The notes: generated by a model from the sequence alone, not told the origin. DNA of 64,000 nucleotides from Vicia villosa (GCF_029867415.1 NW_026705481.1:310001-374000); one strand, 5' to 3'; positions 34,847-48,112 are shown, counted from the first letter of the stretch. A program made the numbers and translations.

Positions 34847-37397
34847 TCACTTGCTTCTCTTTTTGGCTTCGCTGTAAAGAACAACTCCGAGGACTGTAAG
34901 TGAATAACCCATCATTCCAGTGACTGAAACTGGGTTTCTAAATATCAGAATTGAAACTACGACTGCTACAGCGCCTTTAGCATTCCCGAGTACCTACATG
35001 AGCCAATGATTGAGGTTTAGTTCTTAAACATTAACTTACATCACTTTAACACAAATTTACATTTGTTACTATAACCAGAAACATGTAACCCTAAGCAACT
35101 TGGTAAATAAACAATTGTAGCAGCCAGCTTTTGACCAAAGAAATCTACCAATGTGAATCAGTAAAACATGAAATGTCATATAGCAAAGAATACCATCAGC
35201 AACTCTAGGTTGAATTTTGAAACTGCAGACAAATTTCAGCAAGAAATTGAAAAAACTACCCTAGCACTAGCTATAGGGAATCCAACAGAAATTTTTTTGC
35301 AGCAAACCCTGATAGTCTTTTCCCAAAGGTTTGAACAAGTTTGAAATAGAAACTGGAAAAAGTTTACTCATGAATTTTATGAAACTTGGTTATGACGATA
35401 ACAAATAATTGATGTTCCAAATAAAAAGACAGCAGGCAGGTTCGTAACAAGTTGTGTGACTGTATGAGAAAGGGAGGCATACCTGAAGGGTGAGAGCACT
35501 GGTGTGTTTTGTGACCAAGAAATTGGTCAAGTTGACACAATATGCAAGTGAGGAATTAAACAGAAGATACCAAATGATCTTCACATCATCTCTAGCAAGA
35601 GCCAATGTGATGCCAACCACATTTTCTTCCATATAAAGTGTAGCGGGAAGAAGGAAAACAACAGCCATTGGAGCCATGTAAAGGAGAAGGTTCATAGAAT
35701 TTAGCTTCTCCCTAATACACAAAAAGAAGGATGTCAATACTCACTTATAAATCGACCACAAAAAGAAACAGTAACGAGGTAGATAGCATTTTCCTTATAC
35801 ACATACCCTTCAGACGAAAGTAAAATTCCTTGTAACACTGATTTTAGGGCTCGTGCCGCTGTAGCTGCAACACATATTATGAACCCAAACAAATGAAAGC
35901 TTGGTTCACCCTATAAGCAAAGAAAGAAAAGAATAACAAATGCATCAGAAGCCATAACGAATTCTTGTTTTCCACTTGTCAATATCAGTTGAAGAATATA
36001 TTAAAGGAAAAAGATTGACCACAACTTATGCTGAAAACTAAAGCTTATAAACATTTTTTCCTAGTTTGGCTTTAAAAAGTTCTTCATCAAAACACCAAAT
36101 AAGTCCATAGAAAACAGAGAACAGTCAGAACACCCTGCACACAACAAGAGCATAACAAGTTCTATTTTTAGAAACTTGATTATTTCTTACACCTATTAGC
36201 AGCAACTGAAGCTCAGCCTCTTAGACAAACCTAAACCAGATATTTCACTAACCATATTAAGTAGAGATTTTTATGTACAATGGAAGTAAAAAATCACTCT
36301 ATTACAAATTTACATGCCACATAATTGCTCATAACATAAATGGGCACGGAAGGCATCAACTTTTTTATATCCCTACAACTACAGTCAACAACACATAAGC
36401 AGCAAGTGACAGTAACCCCCAGCAATATCAAACATTTTTCCATAATTGCCGCTGCAACTCTCTGAACATGAAGGATCATGATACAACCAAGATTGCTATT
36501 TAAAACCTCGATCTAGCTTCTGAATACCAAAAGCCCCAAAACATCAATAAAATATAAAACCCAGTCTAACATCAAAGAATTTATTTTGCAATAGCTTTGT
36601 CATTTTCCAAAACCATCATTTTAAGCATGTTAAATTTTCCATTAGTTAACCAAATGGTTGACTTCAAGCTGTTAAAAGAGCTTTCAAATCAATCCAAAAA
36701 AAAGTACCCAAATTCAATTCTAAACTGGAATAATCATTAATCAGACTTAAAATTACCATAATTGTGATTAATGCACAGATAATCATAAACATTCCAAAAT
36801 TGTTCTAGAATATACTGTAAATTTAATTTTCTTATGCAAGGAACTTACCAAACAATAAAAAAAATTCATATACATAATTTTGATCACCGACAAAATTCCA
36901 GAAATTGAAATTAAATTAAAAATTTAAAAAAAAAAACAAAAATTGGCGTAACTTACCCCACTAGCAAAAATAACACCAGTAACAACAGGAAGGAGCGCAA
37001 GATAAGTAAGCCACGCCTCTCTTTTAAACGTCATAAAGTAAGCAAAAACGGCAGTAAAAAAAGGCGTAGTAGCACCGACAGCTTGCGTAAACGACACCGG
37101 AAGATACCTCAACGACACATTCCCAAAAACCACAGAAACACAGAAAACCAAACTCAGAGTAGCGATCTTGAAAAACTGAAGGCGAGACCGAATGGTTTGC
37201 ATTGGAACCATTTTGAGCCACGCAATCGCGACGTAGCTGAACAACGAACAAGCCGTCATGTGGCACATGGTTAGGAAGATTGGGTACTTGAATCCGTAGT
37301 TGCTTAGGAGGTACTTGTTGAGTAAGAGTACGCCAATGTTTGATGTGTACCATGATGAGATTAGACCGATTGTGAACATTCGATTTGAAACCTTCAT
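34847..37397 (-). CDS. Nucleotide-sugar transporter, NST/TPT family (KVAG group)
   Basis: Four exons: 37397-36957, 35910-35807, 35711-35483 and 34993-34847, sum 921 nt, 306 residues. All introns are GT-AG; intron 1 is about 1 kb. The text ([102 protein letters not shown], ending SEAKKRSK) matches plant putative phosphate translocators of the At3g11320/At5g05820 type. They are about 300-residue proteins with around ten membrane helices and a lysine-rich C-terminus, and they act in the Golgi moving UDP-sugars into the lumen for polysaccharide synthesis. The exact substrate is not determined by sequence. The gene looks intact. Confidence 0.94.
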
Positions 37398-38640
37398 TTT
37401 TGAGGTTTGGGGAAGGGTAGTTGTGTAAATTTGATTATGAGGGGGTTTGAGGGGTTATGGTGGTGGTGTGTTCATGGATCTGTGGATTGAGAATCGGAGG
37501 GGGAGACTTGTTAGGAGAGGTTTTGGGAGGAAGGGCGTGTTTGGTTTGTATTTAAAAGGGGAATGAGAATAGTGTTGGGTTATTGTATTGTGTGAGTGAA
37601 GGAAAGGTAAACGGAACGCGTAAACAAACAGGGACTTAGTTGCGCTCCATTTCCTTGGACTTTCTTTTTTTTTTTTTTTGATATGTGATGTATTTGTATT
37701 ATGATATATTGATATGATAAAAAAATGTTGAGATGTGTAAATATAATATGGGGATGGTGGCAGGAAAAGGAGGAGACACGGAATTGACATGTAATATGTA
37801 CGCTTGTAAAAGGAGACTAGTCTATTATTATACCAACAAAATTAAAAATAAAAGGACACAGTTAGATGGAAAAAAAATAAGATCTTCATAAATCAAGGAA
37901 GGATTGCTAAAAGTTTGAATAGTCAGTCAAGAGGAGATACACTAAGTCAAAAATTTGTTAAACCTTTGTTGGATGTAAATTTCATAACATACATAACACA
38001 TGTAATTTGCACTTCAAAAGCATTTCTAATTCTTTAGGACTCATAACGCGGTTAAAGAAATTTCAATTATGTTTTCTACAAATTCATCTGTGAGGTGAAA
38101 GTTTTACATACAGAGAAAGAGAAAACCAACTCACTAAGTATTTTGGGTGGCGAAAAAAGATGAAATTCGATCTCAAAATATTTAAGAATTTGAAATTTAC
38201 GAATTCATAAACACATCAGAAGGATAAAGAAGGAGACTTGCAGCAAGAATTTCTTGGATTTGACGTAATTTAAGGAACCAAGGATAAAGAAGTGGGAAAC
38301 CAGTGGCGTGTTTGGGCGAGTTACAAGTAATGAGTTGGACGAGAATTGAAGCCGATGGATATCCAACCAGAGTAGAATGCAGTGATTTCTGAAGCAACAA
38401 AGACTTAGTGTGAAGAGGTAAAGGTTGCAAACCCTGAAAGAATCCATCTCCAAGTATAACAAAGTGGCACATCAGAAGAGGTGTGATTGTGTAAGGACTA
38501 AGGTTACTATGTTGTTTCATCGAGTTTGTTCAGTTAGTGCACGTTACACGATGTTGCTACTGAATTGTCCTATCATCCTTATTTTCGAGTCAAGTGGAAA
38601 AGGATCTTGCAATCAGATCCCCGTATTTTGTCAAGCTCTC
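37398..38640. other. Transporter upstream region and intergenic DNA
   Basis: The left few hundred bases should be the 5' UTR and promoter of the transporter gene. Around 38197-38520 a minus-strand frame of 107 codons exists but shows no family I recognise; I leave it uncalled. Confidence 0.4.
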
Positions 38641-38641
38641 G

Positions 38642-39538
38642 TTGAACGACGCTGATGCTCTGCGTACGCACGTGCGGTTTACATAGTCCCTCCTTTCTTC
38701 TCATGATAGCTTACATAGCCTTGGTTGTTACGACATGTTGGCTAAGCTCCCCCCACCCTTTTTCCCTTGCTTGTTTGCCTCGGATGGTCATTCCCGTTGG
38801 CCAAAGCACCCCAGTTCCCAGGTCACTACCTCGGTGCCCAGATCGTGGTTAGTTGTTTGTTTATCGAGCGATGCTCGATTATGTGATATTGCTTTTGTGT
38901 TGTTTCCTGCCGTAGGATTGCTAGACTTAACGTAGTTCTCTTTCGCATGCTAACTTAGGTAGAAATTTCCCTTCGCATTAGGATTTCTTTTCATGTATTT
39001 TTAAAACACAAGCTATACTCTTTCTTTTCTTTTGCCTCAACGGCGCCTAAGAGCATGTTATTTCCTTCATATCTCCCTTGCATAAGTCTTAAAAGGTTAA
39101 GCTACTTATAGGATGCGAATGTAACTGTTCACCTAAAAAACACAAAGCAAACAGAAACTAGTCAGCCGAGCTACGGTATCTCTGATTCCTCAAAAAGGAT
39201 ACGTAGGCAGTGGGGTAGGGCCCGTGCGAGTACAACTTTTTCTTTTTCCTACATTTTGCATACATCCTAACTTAGCTTTAAACGTAGACTTACACACACA
39301 TAGATTAGACAACAAGCGTGGATCCCATTAAGTACGATGGACGTGAGGGGTATTGATATTTTCCCCTCGCGTAACAGACTCCCTTACCTGTTTCTCTGGT
39401 TCGCTTCGACCGTGTTTATCCTTCCCCCAGGTTTATTTTGTGTTCCCTTTCCCTCTCTTGGGATAAATAGACACGGATGGCGACTCTTTTCTGCGCCACT
39501 TTCGCGTTTGTACTTGAATGAAAATCCCGGGAGCAACA
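38642..39538 (+). mobile_element. Ogre-like LTR remnant (3' part)
   Basis: The right part is colinear, in opposite orientation, with the left end of the solo LTR at 17327. Both share ACACAAA-CAAACAGAAA, GCCGAGCTACGGTA, CTCTGATTCCT, GGATACGTAGGCAG-GGGGTA, GGGCCCGTGCGAG, the (G/C)CATCGTACT-AGGGGT-TT region and the GGCGACTCTTTTC region. It ends GGGAGCAACA (39529-39538), consistent with a CA LTR end. The left part has no counterpart of the hairpin array and no TG start was found, so it is a truncated copy or another subfamily. The left boundary is uncertain. Confidence 0.7.
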
Positions 39539-40809
39539 GACGCTTTCGATTCTACCATGACACTGGAGATTGGATCAATGACTTTTGCGTGAAAGAGATT
39601 AGTGCTCTAAAATGGGACAAGATCAATGATATGAGATCGTGGTGGAGAGACGGTGACTCTTCATGAAAAATCACGAGAATCAGAATTCAATTCTCACAGA
39701 CAACACTACTTTTTGTAATGAAACCATGGATATGTGTAGAAAGAACGAACTTAAGCTATGAAGTGGTGGAGTGAATTTTTGATACAGTGGGGCGAGTGAA
39801 TTTGCAAGGTTAGCACTCAAACGCTTAAGTCAGTAAATGAGTGAAATAGTAGTTTGAGTATGTGAATGAGAACAAAAAATAACGCACGCTTTTCTTTATA
39901 AAATCCAGGCGATTACATGAGTGATTATTCCTTTAGATCCAACAAATGTAGGTATTAGTGAAGGTCGTAATCTTATGCCCTCGGCTAGTGAGGTTTCGCA
40001 TATTTCGCACACCTTTATACATAATACTTATTATTGGATATTTCGTCGTGGACCTCGTGTGAGCTGCATATAATGATTACTCGTATTCTTTTAGAAGTAA
40101 CTTATAAAATGTTAGCAAAATTTTAAAGTTATGACCTTTTATATTTTAGAAGAAATACTAACGATTTAATTGTGATGACATTACATGTAAAATTTCATAT
40201 ATAAATTTAAACTTTTACATCTTTTTAACTAAAGAAGTTGAACTAAAAGCCGCTATATTAGGAAGAAGCAAATAAAGAAGGGAGTCGCATTTGGCGCAAG
40301 GACATGAGGAATTGGGAATGGGGTGGTAAAGCCGGTCCAATAGCCGACATTGTTCGTTTTTCTAACATTTATTTTGTAGATAAATAAAATAAAAGAGATC
40401 CTTGTGGCAAAATTTGTGCTTGCCTTGTAGAAACAAGGATAGAAAATACAGCTTTTGAAACTTTGGGTCCTATCCTACCCAACCAAATTTTGTTTTCGTT
40501 GGATGATGACAATATCATTTTCAACAGAATTGTCTCTTGTTCTTGGCCTACAACTCATTTAAGAATTTCACCCCAAAAAAAACTATTTTAGAGAATTTAC
40601 TAATATATCATCATAAATTTAATATGTGTTTTTTTTTAATAAATTAAATATAAAAAGAAAATATGACATATACTATCAACTAATTACTATCATGAATCGC
40701 GCCACATCAGACCGTAAATTTTAAGTTATTGATATAAAAGGACTGAATAATATATTTTTATTGGTTGAGATTGTATAACTATTGTACACTATCATGCATA
40801 ACTATTATA
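39539..40809. other. Unassigned DNA right of the LTR remnant
   Basis: The first 125 bases contain an open frame ending FCVKEISALKWDKINDMR-SWWRDGDSS and a stop at 39664. It looks protein-like, but I cannot assign it. The rest is AT-rich with no feature. Confidence 0.3.
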
Positions 40810-40962
40810 CTCAGAGCTCGTTTGGCCCGATTTTTTAAGTCTTAAAAGTTACTTTAAAGTTAAAGTTAAAAATAAGAGCTTTTAAAATTAAATTAAAGTT
40901 GTTTGGTTATGATTATTTTTTAAACTTTAGAGTTATTTTTAATTTTATTTTTTTGATTAAAG

Positions 40963-41044
<82 letters not shown>

Positions 41045-41465
41045 GCTTTTTGATTAATTGTTGGTTTAACATTTTATAGTGTATAGTATAAGAAATTAAT
41101 AGTATTATTATTGAAAATCATTATACAATAAAATAAGATATAATATACAAAACGAATAAAAAGTTGGACAAAACTAGTATCTACAAAAATGATGATGTAA
41201 ACAGAAAGAGAAAAAATAAAATAAAACATAACTCTAGATGTTATGAACCGTAGAAAAAATTGAAAAATTGTCGTTTACTACACTAGCGCAATTTTTTATA
41301 AAGAAAATGCTTTCGTTGGGATTCGAACCGCGGCCACATGTTTTAAGCTCTGAAAAAGTTGGTTTCAACGCCTTTTTTACAAGCTCCTTTTATTTAATCT
41401 TTTGCCTTAAAAAAAAGCTACTTTTTTTCATAAGAGCTTTATAAAAAATGTGTTTGGCCCTCCAT
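40810..41465. mobile_element. Possible foldback/hAT-like element with (TA)n
   Basis: Arms containing AAAAGTTACTTTAAAG at left and AAAAAGCTACTTTTTTTC at right are roughly inverted. Both edges carry GTTTGGCCC. The interior has a long TA run at 40964-41038. Near 41315 the text GGGATTCGAACC is, on the minus strand, the Pol III box B consensus. No certain target duplication. The class is not established. Confidence 0.35.
40964..41038. repeat. (TA)n microsatellite
   Basis: About 37 uninterrupted TA units. Expected to be length-variable between individuals. Confidence 0.98.
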
Positions 41466-43560
41466 CTCCTTATAAGGAGAAGAAAAGTAGAAAAAAATAT
41501 TGTATTAGAAAAAAATTATTTACGTTCATATAATAAATTGTTTGTTTTTTTAATTATTGTATTAGAAATTATATATTTAATTTTCAAAAATTATTATTTT
41601 TAGATAAATTTCAATATTTAACTTCTAAATAAATGTCTTCAGAGTGCATAGTAGCAAGAGTCTAATATTTATGATTGATGAAGTGTTTTTCAAGTCCAAA
41701 CATAATAACTTCATGAGGTATATTGCATTTGCATACATATTTGGCTAAACAATTTTGTTTGATTTCAAATATTCTTGCATTGGACAAGTTGCCTTCTATT
41801 TTTAAAATTTGATGTATCGCCCTAAATTTTATAGATTTTGTTTAAGCCTAAGTTTTTAATAGAGACTTTTTGGTTGATTTTGAAGATGACATCCATTATG
41901 GAAAAGAAGAAAATGCAGAAGCTGTAACTAATTCTAATAAAATTTAACTACATTAAAACTGACTTCAACCAATGGAGCCTTAATCAGCTGCTACTACATG
42001 CATTGTATGCTTATGCTCTTCTTGCTTAATCATGATAACATGTTTGTTGTCTTCAACTTGTTTATGATCCAGTTCATCTTGTGCATTATTTAGCAAGATA
42101 TTCCACCATCGCCAACGAGCACTAGAGGTTTGGCTTAAACTCTAAAGTGAATAAAAAATTCACAGATTAAAGTAAAGACTGACACAAAGCCCTAAAGTTA
42201 CAAACATTTTAATCATCAAGGTAAAACGTTTTCTATAAATATTAAATGTCATTCTATAAATATTAAATGTCATTACACCTAAGACACAAACAACAAATTG
42301 TGGGGAAATCCTTTTTCCAACCGATGTGATATATATACTTTTTGTAGTAGTGTGAACTTTCACAACTTTACAACTTCAAATTATTTTGCTTGATTTAATT
42401 TTGTCTAGCACTTTTAAAGGGAACTTGAAACACTTTGTTTTGTGCTTGTTTCTTTAGTGATGAGACTTTAGATGTATTTATTTTTTTTGTTATCATCAAA
42501 ACCATTGGAAGAGATTTCATGTACATCACATAAAACTACATGCACTCTTTAGTTCAATTGAGTTTGGAAGAAGGAAATTAATGAATGATACTATTGTGTA
42601 TTTATTTATGCGAGAAGGCTCGCTTGAATAAGAATTGGAGACCAACGCTTGATTAACCAAAGTTTATGGTTTTTTTTTGTTGTTGTTTTTTTTACTCTGG
42701 TTCCATGGGAAAAGGGGCACTAGTAATCCAGATCTCGTTTAACTTGTAAATTAGAAGATAATCAAGGATTTTTAAGCACTTATCTTAGGTGTGACCAATC
42801 AAACCGTAATGGGTGTAGAGCAATCTATCTATCTTGCTTTGAAATTTAGGGTTTAAGGATTTAATGACATAGGTCATCGGTGGATTAGAGAATAGGGTCG
42901 GGAGGAACCTACTTGACATTGATTTTCATCTTGACTAACAAGGACAAGAATGTGATCGTAATCATCATTAAGGCTCCCAAGAAAGGCCATAAAGTACTCT
43001 TGATGCAGCAAGTCGGTGAAGGGTCGAATGTTGCCTCAATTGCATGTACATGTCAAAATTCAGCCAATTTTTTCCAAAGTGACTAGAATGTGATAAAGTG
43101 GGTAGAGAGGTAAGAGGGAACTTTATTGCAATAAAGGAGACATTTCTTGAGTTGAAAGATCCTAGAACCTTTTTTTTAAAAAAAAAATGGATGTGTAGGT
43201 CATTCCAAATTTTTTAGGCTAAACTGGAGTAAATAGCGGAAGCTTATATTTTCTTGAAAAAATATTCAAAATTCCATAGGATTTGTGGAGCCAAACAAGG
43301 AGTTGGGGATGATTCTCGACCGAAGCAATAATGGTTTCGAAAATGAAGTTGTAAGAGTTTAGCCCTTTGCAACAACCGAATGTAGAGAAAATGTAAATAA
43401 TGGATAAAATATCTCTTGGTATGGAATTCACTAAAAAAACGGTACAAGAGAAATTAAATAAATACAAGGTCAAATGATAAAGTGTGAAACTAGTAGAAAT
43501 AAAGATCAAGTACAAGACTTAATTATTACTCTCACTGAAAGTAATTAAGAGGAGAAAGGA
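41466..43560. other. Intergenic DNA
   Basis: AT-rich. A 20-bp duplication (CTATAAATATTAAATGTCAT) occurs at 42232-42271. No gene or defined element recognised. Confidence 0.4.
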
Positions 43561-43569
43561 ATTACTCAA

Positions 43570-43919
43570 CAATTTTTTTTATGTCTTTGATGTGCTCTTT
43601 GTGTGGTCGGTTTCAAGAAGATTTAGAACATCTTTTTCTTCATTGTGACATTGCTAGAGATTGGTGGATTAATTTGCTTCTTTGGCTTCGTTTGGATGAC
43701 GTCACTCCGGCCAGTACTATTTTGGAGCGGATTGCTTGCTTGGAGACTTCTTGTAAGTTTCACTTTCGTTTGGATGTGGGTTGGTTTTTTGGATTGATTT
43801 TTTGTTGGGCTATTTGGATGTGTAGGAATGAAGTTATTTTTAAAGGGACTATTGTATCTAAGTTTGATGAGATGGGATTTATCAAACAATCTTATATGAA
43901 ATTCCTTTTTGTTGATTAA
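43570..43919 (+). pseudogene. LINE zf-RVT fragment
   Basis: The 112-codon frame starts MCSLCGRFQEDLEHLFLHC and contains IARDWWINLLLWL and FCWAIWMCRNEVIFKG. The C-x2-C...H-x4-C pattern and the W-I-W--RN--IF segment are the zinc-binding region after reverse transcriptase in plant LINEs. No RT domain precedes it, so it is an isolated 3' fragment and not a host gene. Confidence 0.8.
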
Positions 43920-44707
43920 TAACCAGATAAGATTGTTATTAGATGAAATTCCTTTATGTTGATTAATAACGAGATAAGAACTCTAACAAAACTAATAGAA
44001 AATTTAACAATAATATAATCACTATAACCATTAACTAACTACTTAATCATATAGGGCGAGTTTATTATTTTTTTTAAATGATTTTTATAGTGTTATAAAA
44101 TTTTGTTTAAATAGTTATTCTTAAAATGTGATTTTAGGTATTTCATCTATTTATAGAGAAAAAAATTAGATATCAAAATTTTAAAAAATCACTTAATTTT
44201 AAAGCTATTTCAAATAAATTTTCATAAAAATCATTTGGAAATACAATTTTTTTTAAAAATTGCGATTTTAATTAAGTTTTGATCTTCAATAATCTATGTT
44301 TATGTTATAGGATGTCAAAATTAGTATTTCATTTTAGAAAAAACAAATATAAAAAAATTGTAATATTTTAAAAAACAATTTTGAAAAATCTATTTTTTAA
44401 AAATAAAAAAAAAATCTTTTTTTTAAAACTGAAACAAAACATGCCCATAATATATAATGAGTATAACCATCCACCAACAATAATATTTATGTTTTTAGGC
44501 AAGTTTAACTTATGATATAGGATAAAGTTTATTTGTATAGATCTGTAAATTTGTCTTTTTTTTTTAATCTCATGTCTACCTATATACGTCAGATTATTTT
44601 GGGGGCAAAACAAAATTATTTTAATCATTTGGTGTGTTTCTCCTAGTAGGAAAAATTCCTAATCTGAACATGTTTTACGTTGCCGTTTGTTTACTCTGTT
44701 TTGCCTA
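43920..44707. other. Intergenic DNA
   Basis: Very AT-rich with A and T tracts. A TTCCTTT(A/T)TGTTGATTAATAAC segment is duplicated at 43902-43923 and 43950-43970. No gene recognised. Confidence 0.4.
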
Positions 44708-44724
44708 ACATATTGAACTACTTT

Positions 44725-44884
44725 TTTTTTTTTTGGCTTTATACCACCGGTTTAGTCCGGTTCGGGGGCGAGTTCTGGCATCAAGTGGTTCCATCCCCCT
44801 CCCGATCGCAGTTGCGGGGGATCGAACCGTGGTTCTCCCTACCAAGTCCAGCGCCAATCACCACTGGACCAACTAACGATTGGT
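44725..44884 (-). mobile_element. Au-like SINE, full length
   Basis: On the minus strand the element begins near TTAGTTGGTCCAGTGGTGAT (box A region), contains GGTTCGATCCCC (box B), continues with GCAACTGCGATCGGGAGG and ends GAACCGGACTAAACCGGTGG followed by an A tract. This is the text of the Au SINE family of plants. It is flanked by a perfect 17-bp target duplication, ACATATTGAACTACTTT (44708-44724 and 44885-44901). The intact duplication indicates a fairly recent insertion. Confidence 0.93.
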
Positions 44885-44901
44885 ACATATTGAACTACTT
44901 T

Positions 44902-45219
44902 ATTTGGTTATTAAAATTGCTTTGACTTGTAGAATGTACATTCAACAAATGTAGGTATAAGTTTTTAGTTGATTCATAAATAAATGAAACTGAATTAATT
45001 TTATTGGAGAATTTAAAATTAGTAAAGAATTTTAAATTCAGTTTTTTATTTTTTTATCTCGGTTTTGTATCTTTAGCTTTTCGTTAATTTCCTTCTTAAA
45101 GATTTTGTTGCGTATATAAGACCTGCATTTTTTAACTCAAAGGATATGACGTTGTATTTATAATTAGTATGCTTTGTCACAAATGAGATCTTGTCTATAT
45201 CTGCTTTGTGCACGGGAAT
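44902..45219. other. Intergenic DNA
   Basis: AT-rich; nothing recognised. Confidence 0.4.
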
Positions 45220-45960
45220 TTAAATATATTCATAATAGGCTTTTACAAATGACAACAACTTGTATCCAGCAAAATTGTATACCAATGTATCGATGATGGG
45301 CAATGTATATGTCTTTAGAACATACCTTGTTGAGGTTTGTGTAGTCAATAGACATTCTCCATTTTTATGATGATTTCTTGACTAGGACCACACTAGATTA
45401 CTGCTTAGTGTACCTTAGTTTAGAAATAAACTTTTCTTGAAAGAGACCTCAAGCGGTGTTCCTATAGCCTCTATTTTTTTTTTTGCAATTGATGTCTTCT
45501 CTTATAGGTCGCGTATCAGACAGATGGGTCGATGTTCATTTGACGGTATGTCATGTTAGGGTCGATTCATGTATCTCATCCAACGAGACGACGGAGAGAT
45601 CGACATTGGCCTTGAGGCTCTTCATTAGGCTTTTTTCAAAGGTGTTGGAGAAGTTGGCTTTTATGTTTACCGTTCTTGCTGGATTTTCATCGAGTTTGGC
45701 AGTTATGAACTCATCGTCTAAAGATCTTTATTCTAGCTTCCAAGGGTAGACCATGTTAGTCGTCTGTTGTGGTCTCATCTAAATGTGTATCAAAATTTGT
45801 GATGTTGACGTCCAACTGATGATGTCTGGAGGGACGTTTCATCTTCTCGTTTTGCCATAAGGCCTTCGTAGTCGGATTTTTTAACAGTGTTTCATAGGCT
45901 TTCACTAAGGCATTATGGATGCTTACTAGTTCGTTCTGAGTGTTAAGATGTTTCATCTTC
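45220..45960 (-). pseudogene. Ty3/gypsy pol fragment (linker and RT start)
   Basis: Read on the minus strand, the text runs ARTVNIKANFSNTFEKSLMK, LKANVDLSVVSLDEI, then (after frame breaks) VVLVKK and WRMSIDYTNLNKVCSKD. This is the conserved run-up and first blocks of gypsy reverse transcriptase (canonical WRMCVDYTDLNKACPKD). Stops occur throughout. The YVDD box and later domains are not found to the left of 45220. The region to about 46570 may be further degraded upstream pol or gag but shows no clear domain. Confidence 0.78.
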
Positions 45961-47909
45961 GTATGGATAGTAGAAGTGACGATGTCAAGAGTTACAAAAA
46001 AAAGGTTTTTTTAAAATACATTTGTAAACTCTTCTCCAGGGGACCATAGAAATTATAAATCTACTATCAACGCATACATTCCTTCTCCAAGGGTGTGTTA
46101 CATAGTCATTGAATGTGTGTAGATGGGTGCCCGCTTAGGGTAATAATCTCTTCCTAATCAAGTCAACTTTTTAAAGAGATCGGCATACATGATGTCACAT
46201 GAGTTTTCCTTGTGGTCAAAATTCTTGTACTTCGCAATTGGTTATTTTGACTGTTTTACAAATAAAAATACTTCATTGGGATAATCCCCCATCTTTTATC
46301 GCTATTTGTGAAACCTAAAATGGGAGCACCTCTCGTCGACGATGGAGAGGTGGAGAATCGTCTTGCAATATGTCAAAATGAAACATGATCACGTTATAAA
46401 GGTTTGCAACAAGCTCGTTAGCGCCTTGCGTTCCAAATCGGTCATAAATTCATGGAGATTTTGGGATTCTGACCATTGTATCACCCTAAATTTTGAGGGT
46501 CGTAATGATGTTTCATTGGTGTTAATGAGAGCGTGGTTTTGGAATTTCTACTATAGATGGGAGATATGAATCTTTCAGTGAGATAGTGGATACTGATATA
46601 TAATGTTTAGAGGAACGGGTGTCTGAGTGACTGTTAGAGCTACCACTGCTCGGAACAATGAAAATTCGCAATAATCGAATTGATTAACATAAATAATTGT
46701 GGTGGTGCAATGAAAGAGATCACAAAATCTTACTTAAAATATCGTTTGATTTAAGAAACAATTCTCACATTCAGCTCCGATGTGAGAGGAAGTTCATGAC
46801 GTAAAAGAACTAATTTTATTAATGAAATAAAATATATAAATTAGAAAATGGAAAGAAAAGAAGAAAAAAAGGTAAAGCATACTAGTCCTTGTTATGCCGA
46901 ATATTTTCTCTACATAGAAAGTGAAGTGCTAATTCAAAACCGCCCAAAGTCGTGCGTGTGCACGTATCATAAAAAGTTCAAACTATGTAGTGTAGAGGAG
47001 CCAAAGTTAAGGATATTATTCTTCTTTTCTTTCCCACTTTATTTGATTCTTAAATGAATTCAATGCCGGTAATTGTTAGGAGTAAAAGCATTTGTTTGAA
47101 AAAGAATAAAATTAATGCAGAGTATCACAATGTCTCAAAAGTTATATATGAGAACTATTTGACTTATAAGCTTCACTTTTTAGGTGAAACTTGTTATTGT
47201 TATTAATTAATATGTGACATCTACCAATAACCAATAAGAGGGTATAATATACAACAATATTGCATTTCCAATCACACATAACCCGAAGATTAAATATTAC
47301 TCCACAATCTTAATATTAAATAAAAAAGAAGTGTATGGTTTTACTCATCCTTTGGAGAGAACATGTCAATAAAGGTTGCATAGATAATAAGTTGTGGAGA
47401 ACATGCATGCACAGTATGATTTTTGTCAAACCCAAAAGATTTGTCATTCCTTGTTACTCACATAAAGTCCATAGAAATAACCTCATCTAATTCAAAGATT
47501 GTTACTTTTCGTTGGGAAGAGGATGAATATGAGTGTTTTCTACATTAGTGCAAATATGTTTCAAAGATGATTATTTTGTTATACATTCTGTGTATCAATC
47601 ATTTACACTGGACTTTGATGAACGGTGATGTGCTTTAGTATGTTCTTGGTTTTTCTAATATATTTGATTTTTTTTAGCTTCAATGATTGTTTTCTATCAT
47701 TTATCAGAATTAACTTGTTTACATCTCACATTTAAGCTCTTAGTCAATAACTTCATTTTGCTAATAATTCTTTGAAGTAATATGATTTCTTTTGAAGTCT
47801 TAAACAATGTGGAAATAATAAGGTGGTACTTCGGACCGGGCTGATGCGTGAGGGATAACTTGGGATCTTTTGTGGTCGTAGGTGCAAGGTTGAGATTCTG
47901 GTCTCTTTC
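45961..47909. other. Intergenic or retroelement-derived DNA
   Basis: No recognisable domains. The small reading frames at 46342-46569 and 46848-47057 show no family and no splice support. Confidence 0.35.
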
Positions 47910-48036
47910 CATTCCTTGAGATGGAAAGTGCTAGAGTTGAACTTGGACCATGTTACCTTCAGATGGAAAGTGCTAGAGGATCATGTTACCTTCTTGAGAT
48001 GGAAAAAGTGCTAGAGATGATCTTGGATCATGTTAC
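47910..48036. repeat. Short interspersed tandem repeats (GAGATGGAAAGTGCTAGAG type)
   Basis: Three imperfect copies of a unit (A)GATGGAAA(AA)GTGCTAGAG followed at variable distance by CATGTTACCTTC. They are local duplications with no known function. Confidence 0.7.
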
Positions 48037-48112
48037 CTTCAAAAGCAGCTAATTCTACTAGGCATAATTTATTTAATAGCATTCCTCCTTTGAACCATTA
48101 TTGATTAATGAT

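Noticed and set aside
38197..38520. 107-codon minus-strand frame left of the LTR remnant
   Set aside because: Its translation has no motif I recognise, codon use looks random and no partner exons were found. Could be an old gene fragment, but I cannot support it.
40810..41465. tRNA-like box B suggesting a SINE or tRNA gene on the minus strand
   Set aside because: GGTTCGAATCCC is present, but no box A at the proper distance and no cloverleaf arms could be built. I report the region only as a possible foldback element.
45483..45749. 88-codon plus-strand frame
   Set aside because: The minus strand of this stretch reads as gypsy pol linker text (ANFSNTFEKSLMKSLKANVD), so the plus frame is a shadow.
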